From Epiperipatus broadwayi (taxonomy: Eukaryota; Onychophora; Udeonychophora; Euonychophora; Peripatidae), in contig JAQFVV010013086.1 in NCBI GenBank assembly GCA_028023455.1, positions 172,001-236,000 of the forward strand: a stretch of DNA of 64,000 nt. Direction: 5' to 3'. The notes under the pieces are model-generated. The model ran no database searches. It saw only the letters and a program-made list of their open reading frames with translations, and was not told where the DNA came from. Shown piece after piece: positions 24,379 to 36,970 of the stretch. Positions within the stretch are counted from its first letter, which is position 1, and each line of letters starts with the position of its first letter. Position numbers and translations under genes: made by a program.

Positions 24379-25742
24379 TGTAACGTTTTTCGTATTACTA
24401 GGCCTTTACACGCTAATATAAACTGCACGTGAGTTGATCAAGCTATGTCAAAAAAGAAGAAAGTTGTATTTCTATTCTAAAAACACAGCTATTTTTCCTG
24501 ATCAACTTCAGCCTATTAATTGTTACGAATTGTGCTATTGACAAAATCAACTTTTAATTTTATTTACTATGGGCACCAGAATTCCTAAGAATCTGCTGAA
24601 ATATGTCACCAGCACCTCTCGCAAGTTGTAAAACAAAAAAAAAATAAAAAGATTTTTATTATATTTTTTTTTAAGGGGCGGTAATTCTACCGTAATGAGA
24701 ATTAATGATTTTTACGATTATTAGTCCTGGGCGTATTGAAACATATTGGCAAAGGTAACTTACGTTTAAATCTTATTACACTAAAAATAAATTTAATAAT
24801 AAAAAATAATAACTATTATTAATAACGCACAAATGAAAATTGATATTAGAAATATTTTTAATTTTGACAAACTAAAATACTTCATGTTAAGTAGCTGATT
24901 AATACCTTGGAGAGAACACATTTAATTCAGGTGGGAAATATCCAGAAAATATAAATATCAGTTAAAATAAACAAAAAGTTCTTGGTTAAATAAGAGTCTC
25001 TCATATAGAAAAATTAAAGTCACTATCGGGATTCTTTTATACGTATATTTTTACGAGTAGTTTTAAATAGTTAACTTTGTCACAATCAGGATAATTATTC
25101 TTACCGGTAAGTTTCATGAATTCAGTAGTAGATAACTATGCATAGTTTTTTGGTTATAATGAGCTCGGCCTTTTTGTTATTGCTTGATCTTGTGGTCCAT
25201 TTTCCCAGTCAGTCACGAAGGCTTTTCCTGGTGTACATCATTAGGTCTGATGTCTTCAGAAGCTCCAGTTCACTGCGACATGCCGAATTTCTTCAGCGAT
25301 GAGCGATCTTGGATATATCAATGTTATCCAAGACCAACTAGAGAAACAAAATGAACAAGATGTTCCTTCAACTGGATCCCTCCTTTTTATATCCCTTTCA
25401 GGACTTCTGCGCATGCTAGTACCATGCCTTTTTAATCTTATCCAGTCTTTATAAATTTTATGTAATAAAGTCTTTATTTTCTTCAAGTTTTCGGCCATCT
25501 TTAATTAATTTGAGTATTTCTACTTTCAGCTTATCTTTTTTTACTTGCTTTTGGAATTCTTTTGTTCTCTCCAATTACTGTTATTACTAATCACATAAAA
25601 AAAGAAGAATAATTCAACCCTCATTGTACGTTTTATTTTTTAAAAAAAAATTACTCAACAAAATTTTAAATCCACTTTTATCTTTTAGTTTTTTTTTTAC
25701 CCAATGCCAATATATTTGTAACGTATATAAATAAATGTTACA
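24379..25742 (-). mobile_element. Candidate solo LTR (TGTAAC...GTTACA)
   Basis: 1,364 bp with 6-bp terminal inverted repeats TGTAAC/GTTACA, flanked by ATAT on both sides inside TA-rich sequence. On the minus strand it has a core promoter (TATAAAAA at 25391-25384) in a GC-richer block (25100-25500), as expected for an LTR in that orientation. An 80-codon minus-strand frame at 25256-25498 starts downstream of a T-rich segment and is not a recognised protein. The termini and target-site type match the full Gypsy element at 44976-53528, but the bodies do not look alike. No second LTR copy was found. Confidence 0.6.
25384..25391 (-). promoter_or_regulatory. LTR TATA box
   Basis: The minus-strand sequence GGGATATAAAAAGGAGGGATC has a strong TATA core and GC-rich flanks inside the candidate solo LTR. 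Transcription would start about 30 bp lower in coordinate. Confidence 0.5.
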
Positions 25743-25892
25743 ATATATATAACCGTCTTTTTGAAACACATCTTTTTAAGAAAGTCTTTTACGAATTTTA
25801 TACATGTGAGGAAATTAAAGGTTCAAATTTTTATAGAAGGCATTCTTAAGATATAAATATTTTTTAATGATAGAAAGTTTATACTTAAGATA

Positions 25893-26150
25893 GATTATGG
25901 TGTCACTTTGCTTGAGGCAGATATCTTCCTACTGGTTCACTCATTGTCAGGGTCGACCTTGGGCTTTACTGGACTCAGGATAGACTGGCTTCGAAGTTGG
26001 TTCTCTATCTTCTTTCGATGGATTACTGTGTCACTTGGATCGAGGCAGATATTTTTTTACTACTGGTTCACTCATTGTCAGGATCGACCTTGGGCTTTAC
26101 TGGACTCAGGATAGACCATCTTCGATGTTGGTTCTCCATCTTCTTTCATA
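25893..26150. repeat. Two-unit tandem duplication, 128 bp
   Basis: Unit 1 (25893-26020) and unit 2 (26021-26150) share long near-identical stretches, including GGTTCACTCATTGTCAGG and the following GACCTTGGGCTTTACTGGACTC. Divergence is modest. The minus-strand translation looks like a low-complexity gag-type segment, but no frame stays open. Confidence 0.85.
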
Positions 26151-27042
26151 GCAGCAGCATGGGATTAATTGTCTTTCTTCCTCTTCTTTAGATGCATTTT
26201 TCTGGAGATTTTTCACAGAAGGGAAAAGTAAATTTGTCCTACTCACAAATCATAGCATGTATCTCTTCTCAGCTTAAATATAGTCAATTGCTCTAGTAGT
26301 TGAGAATCACTTTTCTCTTAAAACTTTTGCTTTAAAAAGAACAAATTTTTTTTTACTGCCAACAACTTTATTTTTATTCTCTGACTGCTTGATTTGGACT
26401 CCCGGTTCTTTTTCTTTGACCTATTTATAAAAACTTTCGCTAAGCAACTCTTTGTTTTCTATATTTTTAACACCTATACTATATTTGCCTTCGTTAGAAA
26501 CAAAAAACAGACCACATGATTGATCTTTGATTTAAAACAGTTTAAAGATAAGAAAATAATTTAACACTTCCATGTAACTAGCTGGGTTGATCTTTTATCT
26601 AAAACAGGTGACACAATCCTGTTAAGATTACACCAAGGTATGAAAATCTTCTTGCCTTTTAATGGCCTCAAGGATGAGAAAATGAATTCACACTTACATG
26701 CAACTACATTTTTCGGAATGTTTAAGAAAAAAACCAGAATCATCAAAATGTTATTCACAAGGAAAGAATCACCTTTAGGACAAATATATAAGACAACGGA
26801 AATATTTTTTTCTTTCTAAATATATATTTAAAAAATGCATTTCAATAAAACAATATATATACATGATCCCTCTCATTCATCAAAACACACAAATGCACCT
26901 GTATATTATCCCCTAAATGAAAAAAAATGAAAAATTAGATATTTGAGCTTTAAAAATCTATAGATGTATACTATTTCCAACAACTAACATGAAGCTCTGT
27001 GTGTTCTACACACTGAACGCTTCAATAATATATATATAACTT

Positions 27043-27047
<5 letters not shown>
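26151..27047. other. Non-coding, possibly degraded gag-like DNA
   Basis: On the minus strand, 26240-26330 reads SQLLEQLTIFKLRRDTCYD before a stop. It looks protein-like but is isolated. It may belong to a lost LTR element that also supplied the 128-bp duplication. No family is assigned. Confidence 0.25.

Positions 27048-27088
<41 letters not shown>
27048..27088. repeat. (TA)n microsatellite
   Basis: About 20 TA units directly before the foldback cluster. Confidence 0.95.
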
Positions 27089-27090
<2 letters not shown>

Positions 27091-27840
27091 GGCTCACAAA
27101 TAATCTCTTAACATGCTTTGCAGAATATCCTTAACCCCAGACTGGTTTCTGCTACTTGCTTTATTCAAGCATTAAATTAAATATACCAGGACAAGCCCAG
27201 CACTTTATCTAATGGATAACTATTAACTAGAAAATCTGAAATTTTCAGACATCCATAACTTCCAGTTCAGCTATCTGACTTAAGTAGCCATATGGGAATG
27301 AACTAAGTTTAGATACATCATATATTAATAGCTTAAGCAATATGAAATTGCCAAAGCCTTAATAGCAAAAACTAAAAGTATAAAAAAATTATGTCAGACA
27401 TCACATGACCTAATTCAAAAAATTTTGTATTACAAATGTTATTTAAACAGCTTGCAAATAATCTCTTAACAAGCTCTGCAGTCCCATGTGGTAATTTAAG
27501 TTATATAGCTTGATTAGAAGACATATGGATGTTTGAAAATTTCAGATTTTTTTCTTAATAGTTATGCATTAAATAAAGTGCTGGGCTTGTCCTGGTATTT
27601 TTAATATAATGCTGTAATATCCTAGCACTTCACTGAGGAAGCCAGAGGCAGAAACCAGTCTGGGGTTAGGGATATTCTGCAAAGCTTGTTCGAGCTTATC
27701 TGTGAGCTTTTTATCTAACATTTTAATACAAACCTGTTTAAATTAGGTCATATGATACCTGATTTGATTTTTTGTAATACATTTAAACTTCAATATTGTG
27801 GGTTATGCCAATATTAGAAGCTCCTGAAGTTTAAATTGAG
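27089..27840. repeat. Complex foldback element cluster
   Basis: Bases 27089-27290 and about 27484-27715 are imperfect reverse complements (shared blocks include ACCCCAGACTGGTTTCTGC and CCAGGACAAGCCCAGCACTTT). A further copy of CAAATAATCTCTTAACA at 27455-27471 repeats the left edge in direct orientation. A second inverted pair (about 27395-27450 versus 27730-27795) lies around it. This looks like nested or rearranged foldback MITEs. No coding capacity. Confidence 0.7.
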
Positions 27841-28379
27841 ATTTAATTAATAGGTAATTTTCTGTGTTTTTGTCCTAATAATGGGTATTTCCTTTAAGGT
27901 AATGTTTTTTCCAAATCATAATATGAAAGTTTTAAAAAAAAATTTAAAGTAGTAATGTGATTATTTTACTAATTTATAAATAGTTGCAAAATACATAAAA
28001 ATCTAAAATCAAGTGAATATTCTTTGTTCTCTCCTTTCAATAATTCAGAACCATATACCAGTTTTGATTTTGTAAAATTTATTAAAACTTTTGATTTTTA
28101 CTTCTAAAAAAATATGTGATAAAGTTTTATGTTTACTAGTATATTTAAAATAAAATGGAGGAAAATAAGATTTTGATATGTTTGTTAAATAATATGTTAA
28201 TCACTCAGAGTTCCTTCTTTTTTTTACCTCTCTTCAATATATCAAACTATGTGTGTCAAATCAATCTAATTAACCTGATTGTCTTGGTTTATCTTTTTAC
28301 AATAAATTGCTCTACATAAAATAATTGATTTATTTACATACATTTAATTTCAAATATGAATGATGTATCGTAAATTCTA
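27841..28379. other. AT-rich DNA, nothing seen
   Basis: No frame, repeat or regulatory signal could be supported. Confidence 0.5.
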
Positions 28380-28670
28380 GTAAATTTCATCAGCGTCATT
28401 CATTCATGCATGTAAAAGTAATTTAAAGTGATTATTTAATATCTTCACACTTTCACTTTCAAACACTTAAGATTCGCACATAAAAAAGCATTTGGGTTCG
28501 AAAAGATAGATACCATTCTATCTTTTCCAAAGACTTTATCATGTGTTTGAAGTCTTAGTATTTATTCATTTTATATTTAAAATCCAAAGTGCATGTGCAA
28601 CAGTTTAAAGCTGTTTAAATATTATGGTTTATAAAAAACACCGTGCTATATAAAATAATTGACTTAAATA
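28380..28670. repeat. Diverged member of the foldback family
   Basis: It carries CTTAAGATTCGCACATAAAAA followed by GCATTTGGGTT, a GTGCATGTGCAACAG block and TTTATAAAAAACACCGTGCTATATAAAA. The same ordered words, with changes, occur in the insertion at 32031-32636. It also contains a local hairpin around AAAGATAGA...TCTATCTTTT (28500-28530). Confidence 0.5.
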
Positions 28671-30787
28671 AATATTTTATTAAAAAGTAATGTATAAATT
28701 GCATGATTCTAATTTGTTTTTACTTGTTTTTTAATGTCAATGTCAAAGGAAAAAAATAACTGAATCATTCTATTTGTAAACAATGGTTTAATTGGTTACT
28801 ACTAATTGTGCTCTGTTGGAGACAGATAGTTATTGGTTTGAGACAATTTTTCAAAATTAAGAGTGTGAATAAGTGCAAAAACTGAAGTATCTAGTATGAA
28901 TTCAGTTGTATGTCAGCTGTTGGACAAAATGCTAAAGAAGAAAGACATTTTAACTAAACTGTTATCATGCTCTGATTTTAGATATAAAATGGTTTTACAA
29001 TGAAACCCTTGGGTTAAATTCAGCTAATAACTAACATCATCTTCCATTTAATCAGCCTTCATTGGAATAAAATGTAAAGAAAATGTGCTCTTCAAGTAAT
29101 CTGTAATCTTGTTTTAACCAAGAGCTTGAGCCTATTAGCTTCTATGGAAAAATTTTATCAAAAAAATGAATAAATTTTTGCTGTATGTTAACCTGAAAAA
29201 TCTGCATACTAAAATAAAACAAATTAATTATATGATTGTGTAGAAGCCTTCAAAAAGAAAACTTATATGGCTATGAATATGTGGCATGGATCCTCAAAAA
29301 ATGTTAAGCTGATAAACTTTAATATTAATTTATATCTTTTTTTTATTAACAATTATAAATAAGTGTTTCTGTTACATAATATTGAGAAGTAAAACTATAT
29401 TTATTATATAAGAAAACTAAAGAAAACTAGGATTTATAACTGGATAGAAGTACTCCAAATAAGAAAAACATGATTAAAGCTATTTTTATAAGCGCATTGT
29501 ATTTCCATTTATAGTTTTAAAGAATATTTTTAAAAGAATAATTTTATAAAAGCAAGAATTGAGAATTTTGAATAATTTAATAATATTTTCCAAGAAATAT
29601 GTTTATTTAAATCCATTCAATATTTGTCTTTAAAATTATAAAAGTTTTATGGAAAATTTAATTTTCTTAAATTTAAAATTATATTTTGTAACTGGTTTTT
29701 CTTTTTAGTAATTTATTTTTAATTCAAAATACAACAAACATTTAGTTGTGCTAATTTAAAGATTATCTCTGTTTTTGAAAATGTATTTCTAACTTTTGTT
29801 ATTTAAAAAATAAATCAATGAAAGCAAAAGTTAATTAATTCAATGGATAAAAGGCAACTGGTTAATGATAATTTTTGTAAAACTCTATTCTTTTGATAAA
29901 GTAAATAACTTTTGAACCTTCATACTTTCGTGACAGTTTTTATTCATTTATAATCAGTTATTAAATGTTTAAAAAGTATTTTTAGCCTTAAAGTCATTAT
30001 TTCTTCAGTTATCTGTTAGATAAATTGACAGTGTGTATGACTTGATTTCAGTACAGCTTAGTGTTTTAAGGATTTTTAAATTATTTCAGCAAAGCAATTT
30101 AATTAACCCAGATTAAATCTATGAATTGAAAATTATTTAGACTAAGGTGTTATATTTATGTATTTATTTATCTTTTGCTCACAATAATAATTTATAGAAT
30201 GTTTGCTTTCTGAGCTAGATTAGTGCATAGTGATTATATATAGAGACTATGGGTTTATGTTAGTTTTTTGGACAATGATAAGATAACCATGAATAGTGCA
30301 CAGTTATATCATTTAAAGATCATGCACTACACTTTGTATTTTTATTATTAAAAATTAACTTTATAGTTGGCCAGTGCAATAATGGTACTATATGGTGAAA
30401 GTGTTCATCATGGTCAGGATGTTTTTGTATGCCAGCATTATTTGTATTGTTACATTCTAATGAGTAAGCACTTCATTTTCTGCATCCAAAATTGTTTTCT
30501 GCTCTAAGTTTGGTAGTAACTAGATAATTAGCATGTCGATAGTTGCTTTATTTTAAATCCAGTTACAAGATTTTCTGTTAATTTTATGATATTGACTCTT
30601 CATTTTTGACTGTTTTGTATTGATTGTGAAGTGTTGGTGGTTAATAATTATCATCTTCTGTAATGTTAATCATACAAATTTTTTATGCTGACCTTATGCT
30701 TACTCTTTTCATATATACTTTTTGATTACTCTATGATTATGATGATGTTTCTCATTTCTCTATGTTACACCATTTGATTTCTTTTAA
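28671..30787. other. AT-rich DNA, nothing seen
   Basis: Over 2 kb of uniformly AT-rich sequence without a frame above background, repeat array or structured element that I can support. Confidence 0.5.
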
Positions 30788-32022
30788 CATCCTTAAAGGA
30801 ATCAAGCAGGGCAAATTCCTAATGTCCACTCTATACATCCTTGTTGTTATAGCTGTTATTACTTTGTGATTATTCATATAGTATAGGAACATGGATGGGC
30901 TGCTCACCAACATGTATTGGCCATCATGGTGAGTTTATTGGCTTTTTACCTTTGAGTTTAAGATCAAGATACACAGTGGCCTTTCTCGTCAGTTGCCTGA
31001 TAAGACAGAATGAATGTATGTGTAAATGATAAATTTTTTACAATAATTATACAATTGTGACAAATAAAAATAAATCATGGCCCTTATTCCAAGGAGGTTG
31101 TAAAGTCATCAACCAAGGCAGTGGTTGGTGGCCAAAAGCAAAGGGTGCTAAGAATCCCTTGATTGTGGAACCAGGCCGCCATTTGAGGAAACATTTTATT
31201 AAGGTACTTACAATTGCAGATCACTTTCAAGTTGAAAAATATTGCAAAAAACAAAAGAATAACTGTTTTATATTAAATAGAACTTTATTGGACTTTGTGA
31301 AGTTAGAAGAAAAGGTGAAGTGACAATTGAATTGAAAAGTGTCCATGTACTTTATTATAAAGACACAAATATTGGAAATACAGAGAAAAAGGATTCATTA
31401 TAAATAAAAAGTAGAACAACATTGTTGACATTGATGGTGAATCAGACAGATTGGCAAGATTAATTATACTACTAATAAGCAGATACCAAATGCACATAAT
31501 TCAGTTATATGCTCCAACAAGTTCTCATAAGTAATAGAAGATTTTTATATGAATGTACAAAAAACTTTTGATAAGAGTAAACAACATTTTAAAATTGTTA
31601 TGGGAGACTTTAATGCAAGAATTGGTAAACAAATGAAAGATGAAAGTGCTGTAGACAATTTTGGTTATGGCAATAGAAATGAGAGAGAACATAGACTTGT
31701 GAAGTTTGCAGAAAAAAAAAAAAACTTTATATTATGAATTTTTTCTGAGAAAAATGTTAAAAGAAAATGGACATGTAAGCACCCAAATAAAAGTACAACA
31801 GAATTGGATTATATTTTGACTAACAAAAATATATATTTCAAGATTATAATGTTTTTAATAAATTTAACACAGGAAATGATCATTGATTAGCATGATGTAA
31901 GATATGTGTTAATGCAAAACCAGAGAGACAAAAATTACTATGAAAAACAATATTTACAGTTGATAATCCTAATCTTAAGAAACATTCTAATAAATTTAAA
32001 TTAGAACTTACAAATCAGTTTC

Positions 32023-32030
32023 AAGCATTA
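32023..32030. repeat. 8-bp target-site duplication, left
   Basis: AAGCATTA here is repeated exactly at 32637-32644, on the other side of the insertion in RTE copy 3. Confidence 0.65.
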
Positions 32031-32636
32031 TGTAAATAAGCATTTTCTTTATATAGCACTATGTTTATAATTGTAATACATTTAAAGATCAGCCTTTCAA
32101 GCTATTGTGCATGTGCTTTTTACGAGTGTTAATAATAAATGAATACTTTCATTCCCAACACGAGATACAGTATTTATAAAAGAATAAAATGAATCCACTT
32201 ATTCTTTCCAACCTGAATACTTATATATGGGCAAATCTTAAGTACTGGAAATGAAAGCATGAGGATAAACTATTCACTTTAAATTATTGTTTACGATATC
32301 TGAATGAATGACATCCATGAAATTATCTGGAATTTACTAAATGTCACTCTCAAATGAAACTTAAACATATGTAAATAAGCATTTATTTTATATAGCGCTA
32401 TGTTTATAATTGTAATACATTTAAAAATCAGCCTTTCAAGCTATTGTGCATGTGCTTTTTCCAGTACTTAAGATTTGCCAATATATAAGCATTTGGGTTG
32501 GAAAGAATAAGTGGATTCATTTTATTCTCTCATAAATACTATATCTCATGTTGGGAATGAAAGTATTCATTTATTATTAACACTCATAAAAAGCTCATGC
32601 ACAATAGCTTGAAAGGCTGATCTTTAAATATATTTT
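32031..32636. mobile_element. 606-bp foldback MITE inside RTE copy 3
   Basis: It interrupts otherwise colinear RTE sequence and is flanked by exact 8-bp direct repeats. Bases 32085-32260 and 32458-32630 are reverse complements with few mismatches (ATCAGCCTTTCAAGCTATTG, GAATACTTTCATTCCCAACA and others). The left ~90 bp (from 32031) is also repeated directly at 32371-32460. There is no coding capacity. An 8-bp duplication is usual for hAT-type transposition, but the extreme ends lack the CAG...CTG typical of many hATs, so the superfamily is open. Confidence 0.75.
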
Positions 32637-32644
32637 AAGCATTA
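32637..32644. repeat. 8-bp target-site duplication, right
   Basis: AAGCATTA, identical to 32023-32030. Confidence 0.65.
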
Positions 32645-34545
32645 GTAGATTTTGTACATGATACATACTTAAATGAAATTAATATGAAAATAACTGATAC
32701 ACTTTTAAAAACTGCAACAAAGATAGTTTGTATAAAAAAGCAGCAATTGATCAATAAAATTTCTACTGAGACTAGAGAATTTATGAAGAAAAGGACTATG
32801 AAGATATATAAAAATGATGCATTAAAATAAATTGAATATCTCAAATTGTGTAAAATTGTGTGGAAGAAAGTTAAAAATAATATAAGAAAATATAACTGTG
32901 AACTAGCAAGGAAAGCTTTAGAAGAGAATAAAAGTCTCATGAGTGTAAAACAACATTTTGCTATTGGTAGGAAATGTATATCTGCAATAAGAAAAAAAGG
33001 TGAATTATTACTAAAAAGAGAGATGACATCATGAAATGGGTAGAAGACTTTTACCAAGAATTATATAGTAATAAAAACAAGTACCTCCTATATTTATTAC
33101 TTCTTTGGAATTGCCCAGAATTTTAAATTAAGTAATGAGACATGCAATCAAATGTAAAAAGAAAAAAAAGGCTCCAGGTAATGATGGAATTATAATTGAT
33201 ATATTAAAAGAAGCATGTAAAAAAATAGAATTTTTTTAGCAAAGTTATATATCAAATGTATAAATGATAACAATGTACCTGATGATTGGAAGAATGCAGT
33301 ATTAATACAGATCTATCAGTTTTATACAAAATTTTTACCAAGATAATTGCAACTCATCTACAGAGAACATTGGATTTTCACAAACCAAGAGAACAAGCTG
33401 GATTTAAAAGTGGTTTTGGTACAATAGATTATATCTGGGTATTGAAAAAAGTTATAGAAAAGACAAATGAATATGAGTTGCCATTATGCTTTGGATTTGT
33501 AGAATATAAAAAGGCATTTGATGATATAAACATTTCTTCAGTGATTAAAGCATTGTATCATCAAGATATAAAATAAGGATATGTCATATTTTATAGAATA
33601 TTTATAAAAATGCAACATCAACAATTAGATTACATAATGCTACTGGGAAAGTCAACATTGAGAAAGGTGTAAGACAAGGTGACTCCACATCTCCGAAACT
33701 TTTTACAGCAGTGCTGCAAAAAGTATTTTGTGGATTAAAATAATAAGCTAAAAAAGTGAAAGTAACTGGAGATTATTTAAGTCATTTAGATTTTGCAGAT
33801 GATGTAGTTGTTTTTGCAAATAATGCTTTAGAACTACAGGAAATGCTGCAAATGTCATCAGATGAAACTAGGAAAATAGGACTAAAGATAAATATTAAAA
33901 AGGCTAAAGTAATGTTTAATCAATTTTCTCAAAATAAGAAATAAAGATTGATTGTGATGAGTTACAAGAAGTTAACAGTTAAAAATATCTTGGTCAGATT
34001 ATCATTAGAGATGGAAACATAATGGATGAAATTAATCATGGAATTAAACTTGGTTGGAGGATTTTTGGTAGAAATAACTTGATATGAAAAAGATATTTGC
34101 CTTTGTCTTTGAAAAGGTAGGTTTTTAATAAATGTGTTTTACCAGTTCTTATTTATGGATCTGAGACTTGAACAATTAATAGAAGAGCAATACAGAGATT
34201 TCAGACCACACTAAGAAGAATGGAAAGATGCATGTTGGGAGTAACAAAAAGAGATCGATAATGCAATATATGGGTAAGAGAACAAAACTGACCTCATTGA
34301 AAAAATTAAAAGATTCAAGTGGAATTAGGCTGGACATATTGCTAGAAGATATGATAATAGATGAACAAATAAAATCTTAAACTGGATTCCAACAGACTAT
34401 AAAAGACCTAGAAAGACAGCACATATGAGATGGATGGATGAAATAAGAAAGTGTGCAGGGGTGATGTGGAAAAGAGAAGTTAAAATTGGGAGATGGATTG
34501 AACTGCAGTTTATTGATAATGATTGTTGATGATGATGATGGTATT

Positions 34546-36447
34546 ATAAAAGAACTACATTTGAACACTGCTACAAGTTAAAAATATTATAATAACTGCA
34601 TCTAGGCAGATGTATTAATCAAATATATATATTTGATTAAGTCAAAATGATAAAATAAAATAGCTAAAACTGGCTTAAGGGGCGATTTTGTGCTCATTTG
34701 TTTCAATGGAATATATATGTTATTATATAATCAAATTTACAAAAAACGAATTTTGTGGAAAAGCATATAATGTATATATTTTTGTGTCTAATTTTGTTTT
34801 ATTTTTAATAAAAAGAAAAAATATGTAAATGATAGAAAAATGAAACAGATTTTATCTAAAGAATGCTTTTACAGTAAGTTTCTAACAAAATGTTAATATA
34901 AAAAAAAAACTTCCTAAAAGCTTTTCTTTTGTGAAAAAGAAATACAAAGACAAAAGAAAAATGGTGAGGGACAGTGGTCTCCTGGACTAAGAATCTTAAT
35001 TAAGATAAAAGTAAAATATTGAACATTTTGTGAAGTTGTGGAAAATATTTCTTGAGGAGAATAGAACTTTCTAGAAAAAAAATATATGAATAGAAAAATT
35101 AAAAGGTTGGATACCTTTATCAAGTTAAAATCATGCACTGTTAAAGCATCAAAGATTCCCTGCTAAGTAGTCCATTGAAACTTAATTTAGTGTTGCAGTA
35201 ACTATGGAATTCATACCAAAATATCTGTGGAAAGTAAAGATGGAGGTACAGACATTAAGTGAAAATATATTTCTAAAATTATTAATGAAGAAAAATATAT
35301 ACTAGTTATATTAATTTCTTGGACATTGTTGAGAGAATTAGACAGAAAAGTTTGTGGGAAATCAAATGTAAATGCATTTTATTGTGGTAAACGATAGCCG
35401 TATCTAAAAAAGGCAAAGTTATACAGTAAAGACTTTTAATTCTCAATATTTTAAAACTATATCGTTTTTTAAAAGAGTTGCAAAAATGATGTTCTTTTAA
35501 GAGTTTATTCTAAACTTTTATTTAAAATGGTGGAGAAATAAAGATTATTATTACTGCAAATATATTTTACATGACAAGTCTTTATTATTAAAAAGACCAC
35601 ATTTATTTAATAATAATAAAAATGATTTTGGAAAATTGTTCTTTGGAAGAAAAATACCTGGATAATTAAAATTATCATGACAAAATAGCTTTATGCTAAC
35701 TTTATTAAATTATTAAATGCCAATTTTTATGGAACAAAAATTGCAATTTCCATCTAAGTACACCTGAACTAATATCAGGAGTCCAATATAGGATTCTATA
35801 AAATAGGAAAACTCTGGAGGGTTATTTTTTAACTTTCTAAATTAATATCACCTTTAATAATCATTATTCTGAAAGATATAGACAAGGGATTATAATTTAA
35901 TAAACTTTCAAGCAATGATTAATGATTATTTTTATAAATAACTTTTGATTTAAAAATCGACTTCCTTTCATTTTTTCGTTTTCATCATTTTCTTTTTAAT
36001 CATTTGTGAATACATGTGTCAGGGGGGGAAATGTTGTTCTCAAGTATTAGACAATGGTTGTTGTAGCAACATGCATGGGGGAAGTGAGTGTTTACAAAAA
36101 TTTACAATGAAAAATATCAGAAGAAAGGACTTTTTTATAATTACTATACAACAGATTGGATTGGAGTTTTACGTAAATATGGTTTAAATTATTTTATGTA
36201 CTAATAATAGTAATAAGTTTTTATTATTGTAGACAGAAAAATTACATACAAAAATTGTTACTAACATAATATAATAATTATAAAGAACATTTAATTCTGT
36301 GGAAATGCTAATATTATGTAATATTTTATGAAATGTGGACGAGAAAATGTCTAAAAGTGATCAACTAGAAATTGTCACTATGGGTAAAATTTATAAAATA
36401 TTAATTTTTTACATGATATATTTATTTTTTTTAGATTGCTCGGAGTA
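34546..36447. other. AT-rich DNA with one palindrome
   Basis: A 26-bp perfect palindrome (TTAATCAAATAT and its reverse complement) lies at 34615-34640. The rest shows no gene, although a small GGGGGG run occurs near 36024. Confidence 0.5.
34615..34640. repeat. 26-bp perfect palindrome
   Basis: The sequence equals its own reverse complement across all 26 bases. With AT content this high it may be chance or a transposon footprint. Confidence 0.8.
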
Positions 36448-36455
36448 TTTTATAG
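36448..36455. repeat. hAT target-site duplication, left
   Basis: TTTTATAG, repeated exactly at 36971-36978. Confidence 0.8.
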
Positions 36456-36970
36456 CAGTGTTCTTCAACCCTTGGTCCATGGCCCAGCACCGGGATGCGG
36501 AACTTCTGCAGGTCTGCGTGCTAGACGAGCACTAAAAAGTTTGTAATAATAAATAATAAGAGTTTAAACTTTTAATTAATATAGCCAATTTTTATTTATT
36601 TTTTCAACTCATTTTTACCCAATTTAAAAAAAAGAAACCAGAACAAAAACAAAATCTAATCAATCATTCATAAATTAATTTGTTTTTCTAGTAATCACAG
36701 ATGTTTATGGGGGGTAGAATTAAATTTTTTATTACTTTTCTAAAAAAATTTAAAAAAAAGTTTTTTATTATATAAACTCCATATATATAAAACTTTATCT
36801 TACATATTTAACATTGTTGTTTTGATCAGTTATAACAATTATGCTTATCTTTAAAAAAATTTATCTATAGACTTCTGCCAATCTGCGAAATCTTATCCTT
36901 ATTTTTGCTGCTCCGTGGAACATTATCCTTATTTTTACTGGTCTGCAAATGTGAAAAGGTTGAAGCCCAG
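36456..36970. mobile_element. Non-autonomous hAT element (MITE)
   Basis: 515 bp flanked by a perfect 8-bp duplication TTTTATAG. The left end is CAGTGTTCTTCAACCC and the right end, reversed, is CTGGGCTTCAACCTTT; these are imperfect terminal inverted repeats of the CAG...TTCAACC type known from hAT (Charlie-like) elements. The left ~70 bp is GC-rich (GGTCCATGGCCCAGCACCGG). The interior is AT-rich and does not code. It would need transposase from elsewhere. Confidence 0.8.

Larger units (their letters stand above)
30788..34545 (+). mobile_element. RTE-like non-LTR retrotransposon, copy 3, interrupted
   Basis: Plus-strand member of the family seen at 11651-14885. The 5' UTR (30788-31075) matches that copy's 5' UTR. 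Removing the 606-bp insertion at 32031-32636 leaves about 3.15 kb, close to copy 2. Pieces include: endonuclease with MGDFNARIG (31549-31737) and TELDYILT (about 31798-31822); RT with EQAGFKSGFGTIDY and FVEYKKAFD (33286-33576); LDFADDVVVF (33756-33944); and the tail (33960-34530). It ends in a GATGATGATGATGG tail. Numerous stops and frameshifts make it inactive. A short 5' deletion removes the RNYRPIS part of RT near 33305. Confidence 0.9.
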
